A stretch of 60,154 nt of DNA from Candidatus Hydrogenedentota bacterium (GTDB lineage: Bacteria > Hydrogenedentota > Hydrogenedentia > Hydrogenedentales > JAGMZX01): positions 1-60,154 of the forward strand of contig JAKQEQ010000027.1 in NCBI GenBank assembly GCA_029556545.1. Direction: 5' to 3'. The notes beneath the pieces were generated by a model. The model ran no database searches, was not told the DNA's origin, and was given only the letters and a program-made list of their open reading frames with translations. The position numbers and the translations under genes were made by a program. Positions 26,530-35,762 of this stretch are shown one piece after another. The first letter of the stretch is position 1. The number at the start of each line of letters is the position of its first letter.

Positions 26530-26665
26530 CGCGAACATTTTGTGAACAAGTGAGCAGCGAGCAACAAACCGGGTGGCGAGGAAGCGGCCTAATCTGAGCA
26601 TCACTTGGACGTTGCACTCAAGAAGGGAGGCATCCCAACATGGGGACGCCCCACACATGACAATC

Positions 26666-26920
26666 GTAAGCGTCCTGTGAAGGCCATTTTCCGCATTTGG
26701 CGGGTTCGTGGGACAATGCCGTCGTTGCATCAACGGGAGATGAACGATGGCAGCGAAGAAGTTTGCGGGCGCGGGCAGCCGGGAGTCGTTTTGGCGTGAG
26801 CATGAGGCGCGCTGGGTGTCGAGCGGTCGGTGCATCCTTGGGTATTGCAAGGCCCAGGGTCTGAGCGAGGGGTGTTTCCACATCGCTCAGAGAAGGTATT
26901 CCTGCCTGAGCGACAATTGA
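26666..26920 (+). mobile_element. Remnant of an IS66-family element (left end plus tnpA fragment)
   Basis: The sequence from 26666 begins GTAAGCG, the typical outer end of IS66 family elements, followed after 80 bases by a short frame with the N-terminal motif of the IS66 accessory protein TnpA. No tnpB, tnpC transposase or right end follows. The outer 8 bases TGACAATC have a partial match (GACAAT) at 26911, too weak to call a target duplication. This marks the right border of the lower-GC island. Confidence 0.6.
26747..26920 (+). pseudogene. Truncated IS66 accessory protein TnpA-like
   Basis: The 57-residue frame reads AGSRESFWREHEARW, then a short turn and YCKAQGLSEGCFHIAQRR before stopping. 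This corresponds to the helix-turn-helix start of IS66 TnpA (usual form: FWREH...W...G....YC...GLS...FY.WR), normally about 100 residues. The tryptophan expected near the end of the helix is lost and the rest of the gene is missing. A ribosome-like GGGAG lies at 26735-26739. It is a broken gene in a solo IS end. Confidence 0.6.
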
Positions 26921-27032
26921 AATCGCGTGTGTCCGCGCGCTCTCCGCGCCTCCGCGTTGGATTATGGCCGCGTATCTTGGCCAAGAATAACGACCGGATA
27001 AGTACCTTGGCTCGATGCTGGCGCGCGCGGCG

Positions 27033-29756
27033 TCACAGCGCGCGCCGCATTTCCTCGATCAGTTCCCCGATTAGGGCGCGCTTGTGCAGGAGCACCTGGG
27101 GGTCGCGGGTGAACCCGCTGAGGCTGGGCACGAGCGCATCGAAGGTGTAGGCTTGCCGGACCCGCTCGATGAGTGTGGCGGGACCGCCCCGTTCCTCGAG
27201 GCGCTTGCGCAGTTCCTGGAACAGCATGAGATAGTCGTAGTCCTCGATGCCGTCCCGGATGATCTCCCAGCGTATCGAGTTGATGGGGCCGTCCGGCCCG
27301 GGGTAGACGAGGAAGCCGTCGCCGTTGACGGGCGTCGCATCGAGCAGCGATTTCCAGGGGTCCTGGCCCGGTTCGAGGTAGTTCACGTTCCAGTAGTGCA
27401 TGCCGCGAATCGCGAGGATGGCGCACTGCCAGAACAGGATGCGGTGTTCGATGCCCGCGAAATCGAGAAGGAAATTGCCGTAGGGACGCGGCGGCGCGTG
27501 GTTCACATAAGCCCAGACCTCGCCGCCGTCCAGGATGCGCTTGACAATGAGGCCGCTGTTCACCGTGTCGATGACGGGAAGATGAATCGCCCAGCGATCG
27601 AGCGTGTCCGGCAGGAACGGGTCGAGCCCGTGCGTCGTGACCATGATCGGGATGTCGGGCGCGAGGGTCTTCCACCGCTTCATGGCGTCGAGCAGGGCGG
27701 ACCACTCCGCGTTCGCGGGCTGATGCGCCAGATGGACAAAGGCGCTGTCACGAAGATGGTTCCGGGCGACAAAGGCGTTGGCCTGCGCGAGTTGATCCGG
27801 CGCGTCGGCCAGCGACGCGGGAACGGAGAACGTGGTCGCGCCATGTTGTCGCAACGATTGCAGGCGCGCGCCGAAAGATTGCAATGCGCCGCCGAAATCG
27901 GGCGCGGGGCCGGGCAGTTGCGTCAATTCGCGCAAGGTCACGCGATGCTCGAAGGCGTTTTCGAGGTAGGCGCGATCGAATGACTTCTTTCCGGTAAAGC
28001 CGAAGTCCGTTTTGAGCCGCGGCGTCAGCGGCAGCGTGAAATCGTACACGCGGACTTCGAGGCCGAATTCGAGCGGTTCGAGCCCCGCGCCGTGCAGTTC
28101 AAACATGCCGCGATACACGCCCGGCGGCGTCTCCGCATCCGCGAAGAGGGTAATCCACACCGGCGTGCATTGGCCGCCCGGCGCGGTAAACGGCCCGCGC
28201 AACGGCGGCAGCGGGTCCGGCCATGCCCCGGTGGGTCCCTCGAAATTCGACGGGATTCGGACGAGCACATAGTCCACGCGGTGCGCGGTCAGACGGTTCG
28301 CGGGGATGCGCGCGGTCCCGTCCTCCTTCACGAGGTCCTGGAAGTGCAGGCTCGCGTCGAACAGATCGCGCCCCTCTCGCGGGCGCAATATGACCTGGAA
28401 TGACTCGCGCTCGTTCCTCGCGAGGGACACGCGGGCGACCGGCTCGATGGCGGACGCGGCCCGCCCCGCGTCACCCACCGCCGGCCTGTCGTCTCGGAAC
28501 ACCTTCTCGATCGCGGGCTCGAACCACACCGTCACGTCGCCCGATGCCGCGAGCGTGCGTTCGAGGGTGCGCGCGCCCCGTTCGAGCGCGTAAGGCGCAT
28601 CCGTCCACGGCTCGAAAGTTACTTTCTTGCGCGGCCCCACCTGGAACTGCGTGTCGATGCCGCCGTGCGGCGACGCGGTGTCGCGCCCGAGCGGCAACGC
28701 GGCGCCGGTGCCGCGCAGTTGCGCAAGAAACTCATACGGCCCGTCAGCCGGTGCGGTCCACGAGTAGGTGCAGCGGATAACGCGCTCGGGGCCGGCTGCG
28801 AACCGCTTGGTCGTCAGTTTCCAGACGCGCCCGTTCGCGGCGACCGCGCGGGCGTGCAGTTCGATCTCGGGCAGGGCCCTGGCCGCCGCCAGCAGCATGA
28901 CGAGCCTGCCGGGCGCGTAGTCGATTTGCGCCGCGAACTCGTCCGTCGCGAAGTCCACGTGGTCGAGCCCCCGGGCCATGTTCACGCGGTACTTGGTCGT
29001 CCAGGCTTCGCCCGGCCCCAGCAGCCGCGGCACAAACGCCGCCTGAAAACCGCACAGGCCCTTTTCAGGGGCCCACACGCCCAGAGCCGAGTGAAGGTGG
29101 TCCGCGTTGAAGACCGCGTACAGCGTTTCCTTTGTCGTCGGGTCCGTGACCGCCACCCAGTTGCGCGCCAGCGGGTGATGGCCCACGCGATCGAGGCGGC
29201 GCACGCCCTCGAGTGTCGGCGCGATCAACAGGTCCGTGCTCGCGACCGTGCCGCCGATGGCCACGTCGTTGCGCACCCACGGCGCGATCCATTGCCGTTC
29301 CGTCCCCCGGTTCGCCACGGTCCACGTCACGCGAACGGACATTTCGTCCGGGAACGCCTCGAGCAGCCGCTCGACGTGCAGCCCCTTGATGTTCGGGCCG
29401 TCACAATCGTAGCTGAACCGGATCGCGGGCGCGCCGCCCGGTTGGTTTACCGGTTCGGTGCGCTCATTGAGGCGGCGATTGGGCACGTAGTAACTGCCGA
29501 CGCCGAATCCTTCCAGGAGGAGTCCGTTCGGGCCCGCATGGTTCACCGGCTGCGTGACGAAACCAAAGTCCTTGACGATGCCGCCGGACGGCGGCATCGT
29601 GAGGCGCAGGTAGTGTCCCTCGATCTGGATTTCTTGTGATGCGAGGGCGCTGCCCGGCGGAGATGGGGCGCCTGCGGCTGCCTGACCATGCGCCTCCAGC
29701 ACGCACGCGATCGCGCCGACCGCGGACAGCACGCCCATTACGACACGACACAGCAT
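27033..29756 (-). CDS. Secreted DUF4091 / GH123-like protein
   Basis: A 907-residue exported protein with a signal peptide (VVMGVLSAVGAIACVLEAHG). The first 430 residues look like beta-sandwich domains. A middle region has FQVILRPREGRDLFDASLHF, typical of the domain before DUF4091. The C-terminal part has the DUF4091 features NGDGFLVYPGPDGPINSIRWE and RDGIEDYDYLMLF. DUF4091 is related to GH123 N-acetyl-beta-galactosaminidases, so a glycosidase on amino-sugar glycans is likely, but the catalytic pair was not confirmed. It is the last gene of a minus-strand group with the TPR lipoprotein and RNase HII; an 85-base gap separates it from the TPR gene. Confidence 0.85.
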   Translation of the reverse strand: MLCRVVMGVLSAVGAIACVLEAHGQAAAGAPSPPGSALASQEIQIEGHYLRLTMPPSGGIVKDFGFVTQPVNHAGPNGLLLEGFGVGSYYVPNRRLNERTEPVNQPGGAPAIRFSYDCDGPNIKGLHVERLLEAFPDEMSVRVTWTVANRGTERQWIAPWVRNDVAIGGTVASTDLLIAPTLEGVRRLDRVGHHPLARNWVAVTDPTTKETLYAVFNADHLHSALGVWAPEKGLCGFQAAFVPRLLGPGEAWTTKYRVNMARGLDHVDFATDEFAAQIDYAPGRLVMLLAAARALPEIELHARAVAANGRVWKLTTKRFAAGPERVIRCTYSWTAPADGPYEFLAQLRGTGAALPLGRDTASPHGGIDTQFQVGPRKKVTFEPWTDAPYALERGARTLERTLAASGDVTVWFEPAIEKVFRDDRPAVGDAGRAASAIEPVARVSLARNERESFQVILRPREGRDLFDASLHFQDLVKEDGTARIPANRLTAHRVDYVLVRIPSNFEGPTGAWPDPLPPLRGPFTAPGGQCTPVWITLFADAETPPGVYRGMFELHGAGLEPLEFGLEVRVYDFTLPLTPRLKTDFGFTGKKSFDRAYLENAFEHRVTLRELTQLPGPAPDFGGALQSFGARLQSLRQHGATTFSVPASLADAPDQLAQANAFVARNHLRDSAFVHLAHQPANAEWSALLDAMKRWKTLAPDIPIMVTTHGLDPFLPDTLDRWAIHLPVIDTVNSGLIVKRILDGGEVWAYVNHAPPRPYGNFLLDFAGIEHRILFWQCAILAIRGMHYWNVNYLEPGQDPWKSLLDATPVNGDGFLVYPGPDGPINSIRWEIIRDGIEDYDYLMLFQELRKRLEERGGPATLIERVRQAYTFDALVPSLSGFTRDPQVLLHKRALIGELIEEMRRAL

Positions 29757-29841
29757 GCGGATAATGCTTTCTCCCGTTTAGCGCACCTTGCCCGAGCATC
29801 GCTTCCCGCGCGATCTCACACCGGCGGCCGCTCAACGCGCG

Positions 29842-31557
29842 TCACTTGCCCGACCGCGCCTGTTCCTCGTACTGGTCCAGTTTCTCCTGAACGCCCTCGA
29901 GCTTGGGGTCCAGGCGTCGCGCCTTCCGCCACTCGATCACGGCGCGCCGCACGTCGCCATTGAGCAGATGCGCATCCCCCAGGTGGTCCCGCAGGATGGC
30001 GTCGTCGCCGTTCATGAACAAGATGGCGCGCTGAATGTACTCGATGGCCTTGTCCGCCTTGCCCTGACGATAAAACACCCATCCCAGGCTGTCCAGGTAG
30101 TACGGGCTCTCCGGTTCCTGTTCGAGCGCGGCACGGATCATCGCCTCCGCTTCGTCCAGCTTCACATTATGTTCGGCGTAAAGGTACCCGAGGAAGTTGA
30201 GGATTTCCGGGTCGTTCGGCGCGGCCTCGAGCACCTTCGTCAGATACCGCTCCGTGCCGTCAAAGTCGTCGAGTTCCTCACACGCTATGGCAAGGGAATA
30301 GTGCAGTTCCTTGTCCGCGCCGAATTCATCGAGCGCGCCGTTCAGGATTTCGCGGGCCTCCGCGAAGCGATCGAGCGCCATGAGGATGCGCCCGCGCAAC
30401 ACGCGCAATGTACGCGACCGGATGCCCGTTACGTCGAACTCGTTCAGGACGTCCAGGAAGTACGCGCCGGCATCCTCCCGCCCGAATTTCCGCAACAGTT
30501 CGCCGAGGAATCGGTCGCAGTCCTCCTCGAGGCTGCCTTCGATCTGGTCGAGCGTCTCGAGCAGCGGGGTGACGGGCTCGCCCCGGTCGCGCCGCGCGAC
30601 GGCGCGCAGGAACGAGGTCAGGAAGGGGGCCTCCTCGGGCGGCATGTAGCGTTCGGCGTCGCGCGGCTGCCCCGATCGCAAGAGCACGTACATGAGCGCG
30701 AGATGATGCCCCGTCTCGACGTGGGGTCCCTCGACGATGCCCGCGAGAATCTCGATGGCCTCGGCGTACTTGCCCAAGCGCGCGAGACCGTACCCTAGGC
30801 GTTCCTTGGCCTCCCGGTCGCCCGAGCGCCGCACCAGGTAGCGACGCAGATGCAGGACCGCCTCCTCGACGCGGCCTTCGTCCAGGCACACCAGGCCGAG
30901 CAGGAACCGGGCCCGCACGAAGTCGGATTTGATCTCGAGGGCACGTTCGAGGGCGGTCCACGCGGCGGGCAGGTCGTTCATCCGGGCGAGGCTCACGCCC
31001 AATTGATAGTGGAACGTGGCCGAATCCGGGCTCATGGCGACCAGGCGCTCGTAGATTTCCACCGTGGCCACCAAATCGTTCATGTCCTCGAGCAACTTGG
31101 CGAGGGCGTCGTAGCTGTGCGTGTCCTCTGGGTCGAGTTCGATGGCCTTCCGGAAGGCCGCGGCCGCCTCCTCGTCACGCTCGAGGTGATGATAGATTTC
31201 TCCCGCGAGAATCCACAGTTTCGCGTTGTCCGGCGTCAGTTTTGACAGGCGCTCGGTAAACTTAAGCGCGTTCTCGAAGTCCTGTCGCTGGAGATAGGCC
31301 CGAATCAGACGCAGCATCGGCGCGGGCGCCGACGGATCGAGCGTCGCCGCCTGCAGCATCTCATCGAGGGCCTTGTCGAACTCGCCCCGGCGCTCCTGGA
31401 CCAGCGCGGAGAGGTAATGGGCGTAGGACTGCGCGCGAGGCGTTGTGTTGCGCGGCTGCGCGAAAGACGCGCCGTTGTCCGCGTGCACGCCGCCCAACGA
31501 GCAGCAGCCCACGGTGACGCTGAGATAGACAAGCGTGACCGGAAGCGCCAATTTCAT
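29842..31557 (-). CDS. TPR-repeat lipoprotein
   Basis: From ATG 31557 the 571-residue protein has a lipoprotein signal with lipobox VTVGC, then about a dozen tetratricopeptide repeats across the whole length. Examples are [38 protein letters not shown], and, near the end, [19 protein letters not shown] and [19 protein letters not shown]. Such proteins act as periplasmic or outer-membrane scaffolds; the ending resembles TPR proteins often seen with exported polysaccharide systems. No partner is proven. The start overlaps the RNase HII stop as ATGA, so the two are translationally coupled. Confidence 0.9.
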   Translation of the reverse strand: MKLALPVTLVYLSVTVGCCSLGGVHADNGASFAQPRNTTPRAQSYAHYLSALVQERRGEFDKALDEMLQAATLDPSAPAPMLRLIRAYLQRQDFENALKFTERLSKLTPDNAKLWILAGEIYHHLERDEEAAAAFRKAIELDPEDTHSYDALAKLLEDMNDLVATVEIYERLVAMSPDSATFHYQLGVSLARMNDLPAAWTALERALEIKSDFVRARFLLGLVCLDEGRVEEAVLHLRRYLVRRSGDREAKERLGYGLARLGKYAEAIEILAGIVEGPHVETGHHLALMYVLLRSGQPRDAERYMPPEEAPFLTSFLRAVARRDRGEPVTPLLETLDQIEGSLEEDCDRFLGELLRKFGREDAGAYFLDVLNEFDVTGIRSRTLRVLRGRILMALDRFAEAREILNGALDEFGADKELHYSLAIACEELDDFDGTERYLTKVLEAAPNDPEILNFLGYLYAEHNVKLDEAEAMIRAALEQEPESPYYLDSLGWVFYRQGKADKAIEYIQRAILFMNGDDAILRDHLGDAHLLNGDVRRAVIEWRKARRLDPKLEGVQEKLDQYEEQARSGK

Positions 31558-32255
31558 GAATGCCAACCTCTGTCGCCGACACCGAACAACGCCGCACCCG
31601 TCACGGCCTCATTCATCGGCGCGAAACTCCGCCGGTGCGCCGGGCACGGCCCGAACGCGCGCAACGCCTCGATATGCGCCCGCGTGCCGTAGCCCTTATG
31701 CTTCGCAAACCCATACACGGGATACTGTGCGTCCAATTCCGTCATGATCCGGTCGCGCGTCACCTTCGCGATGATGCTCGCCGCCGCGATCGACAGCGAC
31801 CGCTGATCGCCCTTGATAATCCGCTGCTGCGGCCACGGCACGCCCGGCACCGAAAACCCGTCAACCAGCAGGAACGCCGGGGTCGGATCGAGTGCAGCCA
31901 CCGCCCGCGCCATCGCCATGTAATTCGCCTGCTGGATGCCGATGCGGTCGATCGTCTCCGCGTCGACCAGGGCCACACCCACGGCGTGCCCGCCGCCGCA
32001 CAGCGCGTCATACAACGCCTCGCGCCGCGACGCCGTCAGCCGCTTCGAATCGTCCACGCCCGCCACCGGTTCCACAAGCACCACGGCCGCCGCCACCACC
32101 GGCCCCGCCAACGGCCCGCGGCCGGCTTCATCCACGCCCGCCACACGCGCGAAACCCTGGGCATGCGCCGCCGCCTCGAACGTCCACATGGATTGCAGGC
32201 GGGCCGCCTCGGAAGAGTCCAGCGTGTGTCGCGCGCGCCGTGCCATGACCGACAC
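31554..32255 (-). CDS. rnhB: Ribonuclease HII
   Basis: RNase HII cleaves RNA in RNA-DNA hybrids, including single ribonucleotides left in DNA. The catalytic DEDD residues lie in [12 protein letters not shown] and in the later acidic positions (LLVDGFS), with [23 protein letters not shown] and [11 protein letters not shown] as family motifs and [13 protein letters not shown] at the C-terminus. The length is 233 residues. ATG 32246 is also possible. Upstream lies the telomere-like heptad repeat block; downstream the gene overlaps the TPR lipoprotein. Confidence 0.96.
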   Translation of the reverse strand: MSVMARRARHTLDSSEAARLQSMWTFEAAAHAQGFARVAGVDEAGRGPLAGPVVAAAVVLVEPVAGVDDSKRLTASRREALYDALCGGGHAVGVALVDAETIDRIGIQQANYMAMARAVAALDPTPAFLLVDGFSVPGVPWPQQRIIKGDQRSLSIAAASIIAKVTRDRIMTELDAQYPVYGFAKHKGYGTRAHIEALRAFGPCPAHRRSFAPMNEAVTGAALFGVGDRGWHS

Positions 32256-32289
32256 ACTCTACCTTGCCGCCGCTGGCGTTGTAAAATAA

Positions 32290-32596
32290 GGGTTTAGGGT
32301 TTAGGGTTTAGGGTTTAGGGTTTAGGGTTTAGGGTTTAGGCTTTGGGGTTTAGGCTTTGGGGTTTAGGCTTTGGGGTTTAGGCTTTGGGGGTTGGGATTT
32401 GGGATTTGGGATTTTGGGAAACGGGGACTGGCACAAGCTACCCCGCTGCCCCCGCTCCTGTGCGCGCGGAAAAGGGGAAGACAAACCCCAACCCCTAACC
32501 CGCCCCCCCAACCCCCAACCCCCAACCCCCAACCCCCAACCTTCAACCTTCAACCTTCACACTTCGAACCTCAAACCCTAAACCCTAAACCCTAAT
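32290..32596. repeat. Telomere-like heptanucleotide repeats in inverted arrangement
   Basis: Seven perfect tandem GGGTTTA units (32290-32338) are followed by three copies of the 14-mer GGCTTTGGGGTTTA (32339-32380) and GGGATTT units. The central 32420-32490 holds GGGGACTGGCAC, one arm of the 451/4095 element. The right side has CCCCCAA and CCTTCAA units and ends with CCCTAAA units (32576-32596). The outer arms are thus inverted copies of each other, able to form a large cruciform or G-rich structure. The block lies between the MurQ-fusion stop and the RNase HII start. Confidence 0.9.
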
Positions 32597-32602
32597 CCCA
32601 CT

Positions 32603-34486
32603 TCACGCCTCGATCGCGGCGGCGAGGCGGCCGCCGTGCGCTTCGAGCAGGCGGGCCGCGGCGTCGGCGTCAAGTCCCTTGCGCGCCATTAAGACGGCCA
32701 CGGCGATCTGGTCGTCGGCTTCGCACAGCAGCGTGGCCGCGCGGTCCGGCGATACCCCGCCCAACGCGGCGATGATACGCTCGGCGCGGGCGCGCAGTTT
32801 CGCATTGGCGGGGCGCATACGTACCATCCGTCCCGCGTAGACGTAGCCGGCAAGGGCCATCGCACCGGTCGAGACCATGTTCAGCACGAGTTTCGTCGCC
32901 GTGCCCGCTTTCAGGCGCGTTGACCCCTCAAGCACCTCCACGCCGGTATTCAGGCAGATGACCATGTCCACCGCCGTGTCCGCCGCGATATGGGGATTAC
33001 AGCACAGCAGTACGGTCCGCGCGCCCGCTTGGCGCGCGCGTTCGAGCGCGCCCCGCACGTAGGGCGTCGTGCCGGAGGCCGCGATGCCTACCACGAGGTC
33101 TCGCGGCGACGGCGACAGCGTTGCCAAGTCGTCGGCGCCCCGCGCGGCATCGTCCTCCGCGCCCTCGACGCTGTCCCGGAGCGCGCGGTCGCCGCCCGCG
33201 ATAATGGCCGTGACGCGATCGGAGGCAACACCGAATGTCGGCGGGCATTCCGACGCATCGAGCACGCCGAGCCGTCCGCTGGTCCCCGCGCCGACGTAAA
33301 TGATCCGGCCGCCGGACTGGAGGGCACGCGCCGCGGCGTCAATAGCGGCGGCAACGGCGGCATGTTGTTCGCCAATGGCGCGGACCGCTTCGAGGTCCGC
33401 CGCGTGCATGGCGGCGACGATTTCCGCGGACGTCATGCGGTCGATGGTGATGCAGGAATCCGGGGACTGCTCGGTGGGCGGCAGCGAACCGTGGCATGGG
33501 CGTCCCGCCCATGACTGACCACGGGCACGATGTCCGTGCCACGGCGCGCCTTCGTTTGTGGCTGCAGTATCGACCAACCAGTCAGGGCTGGTATTTAGTC
33601 GGACTAACTCGAAGACAGCGCGGTGGCCGCGTAGCGCGGGAACCTGGACCCGAAACGGTACGTGGTGGGCGAGTGCGCGCTCGAAGGCGGATCGGTACAA
33701 GCCACTGTGCTCGAACAGGCCGCCGATCAAGAACGCGGGCGTACCCTCAGGCAAGTCGAGCCGGCGGCGCACTGCCGCCGCCATCGCCGCCAGCCGTTCC
33801 GCCTGGGCCTCGACGCACCGCAGGGCCACGCTATCGCCCGATTCCGCGCAACGCGCGACGGCCGCCGCGAGTCTGGCAAGTTCCGCCTTCGCCGCACTGT
33901 TGGCCCAAGCGGTGAGGGACTGGAAATCCGCGACGCCCACCGCCTCCGGCAAAGCGCCCACGAGCGTCGTGGCCGGTCCCGTGCCGTCCACGGCGCGAGC
34001 CGCGTCGCGCAACGCGCTCGCCGCCACCTGATAAGCGCTGCCTTCCTCGCCGAAGGGAACACCCCGCCCTCCCGCCTCGGCTTCGCGCCCGTCCGCCGCT
34101 TGCGCGGCCACTTTCGAGCCTGTCCCCGCGATGGCGAGCATGGCGGGCCCTCCCCCGCTGTTCACGGCTAGAATGGGGTGAAAATCATCGCACACGAGCG
34201 CACGATGCACCGCCGGCAGGCGGCAAAGCGCCCGCGCCAGTTTCGCCCGCCATTCGTTCGAGAAGAGCCCCGCGACGCCCGCCGCGACGATGACCTCGAC
34301 GTCCGCATACGGGTCCTTCAGCAGGCGAACAAGAAACCCCTGGAACTCGGCAAGCGTGCTCTCGAGTCCGCAGGCCACCGGATTGCACGGACCACCCTCG
34401 GCTTCGCCGAGCAGTGCGCCCTCGGGGGTGTACAGCCCCGCGACGGATTTCGTCGCGCCCCCTTCCACGGCCAGCACAAGCGTCAT
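32603..34486 (-). CDS. murQ: Fusion: BadF/MurK-type sugar kinase plus N-acetylmuramic acid 6-phosphate etherase (MurQ)
   Basis: Residues about 1-300 are a BadF/BadG/BcrA-type kinase (AVEGGATKS phosphate loop, IAGTGSKVAA, ARGRGVPFGEEGS-like adenosine region). Residues about 330-627 are MurQ: PTEQSPDS, IYVGAGTSGRLGVLDASECPPTFG, AASGTTPYVRGAL, STRLKAGTATKLVLNM. MurQ splits MurNAc-6-phosphate into GlcNAc-6-phosphate and lactate. The clostridial kinase MurK, of this kinase fold, phosphorylates MurNAc and GlcNAc, so the fusion could carry out both steps of peptidoglycan-sugar recovery. A palindromic repeat (33491-33543) is translated in the linker. ATG 34486 was preferred; ATG 34498 abuts GGAGG with no spacing. 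It follows the GH1-like gene closely. Confidence 0.9.
   Translation of the reverse strand: MTLVLAVEGGATKSVAGLYTPEGALLGEAEGGPCNPVACGLESTLAEFQGFLVRLLKDPYADVEVIVAAGVAGLFSNEWRAKLARALCRLPAVHRALVCDDFHPILAVNSGGGPAMLAIAGTGSKVAAQAADGREAEAGGRGVPFGEEGSAYQVAASALRDAARAVDGTGPATTLVGALPEAVGVADFQSLTAWANSAAKAELARLAAAVARCAESGDSVALRCVEAQAERLAAMAAAVRRRLDLPEGTPAFLIGGLFEHSGLYRSAFERALAHHVPFRVQVPALRGHRAVFELVRLNTSPDWLVDTAATNEGAPWHGHRARGQSWAGRPCHGSLPPTEQSPDSCITIDRMTSAEIVAAMHAADLEAVRAIGEQHAAVAAAIDAAARALQSGGRIIYVGAGTSGRLGVLDASECPPTFGVASDRVTAIIAGGDRALRDSVEGAEDDAARGADDLATLSPSPRDLVVGIAASGTTPYVRGALERARQAGARTVLLCCNPHIAADTAVDMVICLNTGVEVLEGSTRLKAGTATKLVLNMVSTGAMALAGYVYAGRMVRMRPANAKLRARAERIIAALGGVSPDRAATLLCEADDQIAVAVLMARKGLDADAAARLLEAHGGRLAAAIEA
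33491..33543. repeat. Two-hairpin palindromic repeat inside the kinase-MurQ linker
   Basis: CATGGGCG-TCC-CGCCCATG (33495-33513) is followed by CACGGGCACGATGTCCGTG, and the ends GTGGCA/TGCCAC also pair. The element is of the GGGCGTCCCGCCC family that is otherwise intergenic. Here it keeps the reading frame and encodes the Gly/Arg/His/Trp-rich linker between the two enzyme domains. Confidence 0.7.
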
Positions 34487-34490
34487 GGCG

Positions 34491-35762
34491 TCAGGCATCC
34501 TCCGGGATCGGCGGTTGCCATCCGGGACAGAACCGCGACAGAGTCCCCATGCGAATCTCGCCGGTGCGGCAGATATCCTGAAAGAGGAACGCGCTGCCGT
34601 TGGGCGTGCGCGCCTGGGTTTCCCAGTCCACGTGGATGAGGCCGTGGCGCGCTTGAAGCCCGAGCGCCCACTCGAAGCCGTCGAGCAGTGTATCGTGGAA
34701 GTAGCCGCGCACGTCCGCCCCTTGCTCGATGGCGTGCTGCAATACCCACAAGTGTTCGAGCAGATACGCGCACCGTTCGCCGTCCTGTCGCACCGCTACG
34801 CCGTTGCCCGTGATGATCAGCGGGACGTTGTAGCGGCCCATTTCTTCGAGTATTTCGTGCAGACCGCGCGGGTCCGCCTGCGTGCGGTCCAACGCCACGG
34901 GGCGGCCCGCGCCATCCACGGGCCGCGCGAATTGCCGCCGAATCTCGAACGGGGAAAATCGTACCGATTGCCGGCCGTAATAGGACACGCCTAGAAAGTC
35001 GTAATGTGTGTCGCTGCCGTGTTCGACTCGGAGCATTTCGAGGAAACGGTGGTGACGCCGTTCCCGTACGCGCCGGGCGGCCCGCGCATCCCAGGGGCTT
35101 TGGTCGTCCAGCGGCAGCATGACCCCGGTCCGCACCGAAACGCCTACCTGCGCATCGGTGCGAACGCCGTGCAGCGCGTGATAGGCCCGCGCGTGGGCTT
35201 GGGCCATGTTGCGCAACGCGCCGCCCACCCGGCCGCGCCCGCCCGGCCACGCGCCCTCGATGTGGCTCATCGCCAGGCGAAATTCCGGTTCGAGAATCGG
35301 AATCCACCAGCGGCATTTCTGGCCGAGCGCCTCAGCGACGCGGTCCACGTAGTGCTCGAAGTAAACCACGGCGCCGGACCCGCGCCAGCCGCCGGCCTCC
35401 GCGAACCAGACCGGTCGAGTCGTGTCGTGCAGCACGCAGACGGGTTCGATGCCTTCTCGTCGCAAGCAGTCAACAACGTTTACGTAATGTTGCATGGCTG
35501 CCTCGTCGAACACGTCGATGACCGGCTGAATTCGGCTCCATTCGAGCGAGATCAGGAGCGCATTCAAGCCGAGTTTGCGCGCGAGCGCGAAGTCCTCCTC
35601 ATAGCAATGGAAATGGTCCGCGGCCCGCACCGAGGTCGATCCGTCCGCAATGTGGCCGGGCCGCTGCTCCCAGCGCCACCAGTCATTGTCGAAGTTGCCG
35701 CCCTCGACCTTGTGCGCCGACACCGTCGCCCCCCAGAGAAACCCCTCGGGAAAGGTTTTCAC
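34491..35762 (-). CDS. Glycoside hydrolase family 1 homologue lacking the catalytic nucleophile
   Basis: GH1 enzymes are retaining beta-glycosidases. The fold is clear: FPEGFLWGATVSAHKVEGG, LISLEWSRIQP, VLHDTTRPVWF, FLGVSYYGRQSVRF and DVRGYFHDTLLDGFEWALG. The acid/base motif NEP is present as LEP (ILEPEFRL), keeping Glu. The nucleophile motif TENG reads TGNG: codon GGC at 34806-34808 encodes Gly. A Glu codon would need two changes, so a single read error cannot explain it. The protein may be a binding protein, a transglycosylation variant or an enzyme with another mechanism. GTG 35762 was chosen because AGGAG lies upstream and the family begins there; ATG 35795 is possible. It is adjacent to the kinase-MurQ fusion. 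Confidence 0.85.
   Translation of the reverse strand: MKTFPEGFLWGATVSAHKVEGGNFDNDWWRWEQRPGHIADGSTSVRAADHFHCYEEDFALARKLGLNALLISLEWSRIQPVIDVFDEAAMQHYVNVVDCLRREGIEPVCVLHDTTRPVWFAEAGGWRGSGAVVYFEHYVDRVAEALGQKCRWWIPILEPEFRLAMSHIEGAWPGGRGRVGGALRNMAQAHARAYHALHGVRTDAQVGVSVRTGVMLPLDDQSPWDARAARRVRERRHHRFLEMLRVEHGSDTHYDFLGVSYYGRQSVRFSPFEIRRQFARPVDGAGRPVALDRTQADPRGLHEILEEMGRYNVPLIITGNGVAVRQDGERCAYLLEHLWVLQHAIEQGADVRGYFHDTLLDGFEWALGLQARHGLIHVDWETQARTPNGSAFLFQDICRTGEIRMGTLSRFCPGWQPPIPEDA

Noticed and set aside
26658..26918. Target-site duplication of a complete IS66-type mini-element
   Set aside because: Only 6 of 8 flanking bases match and there is no inverted right end (CGCTTAC) before the second copy.
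32290..32596. CRISPR array
   Set aside because: The 7-base units are contiguous with no unique spacers and no cas genes are near; it is a simple repeat.
34806..34808. Sequencing error as explanation of the missing GH1 nucleophile
   Set aside because: GGC needs two changes to become GAA or GAG and the frame is intact on both sides, so a simple error is unlikely, though not excluded.
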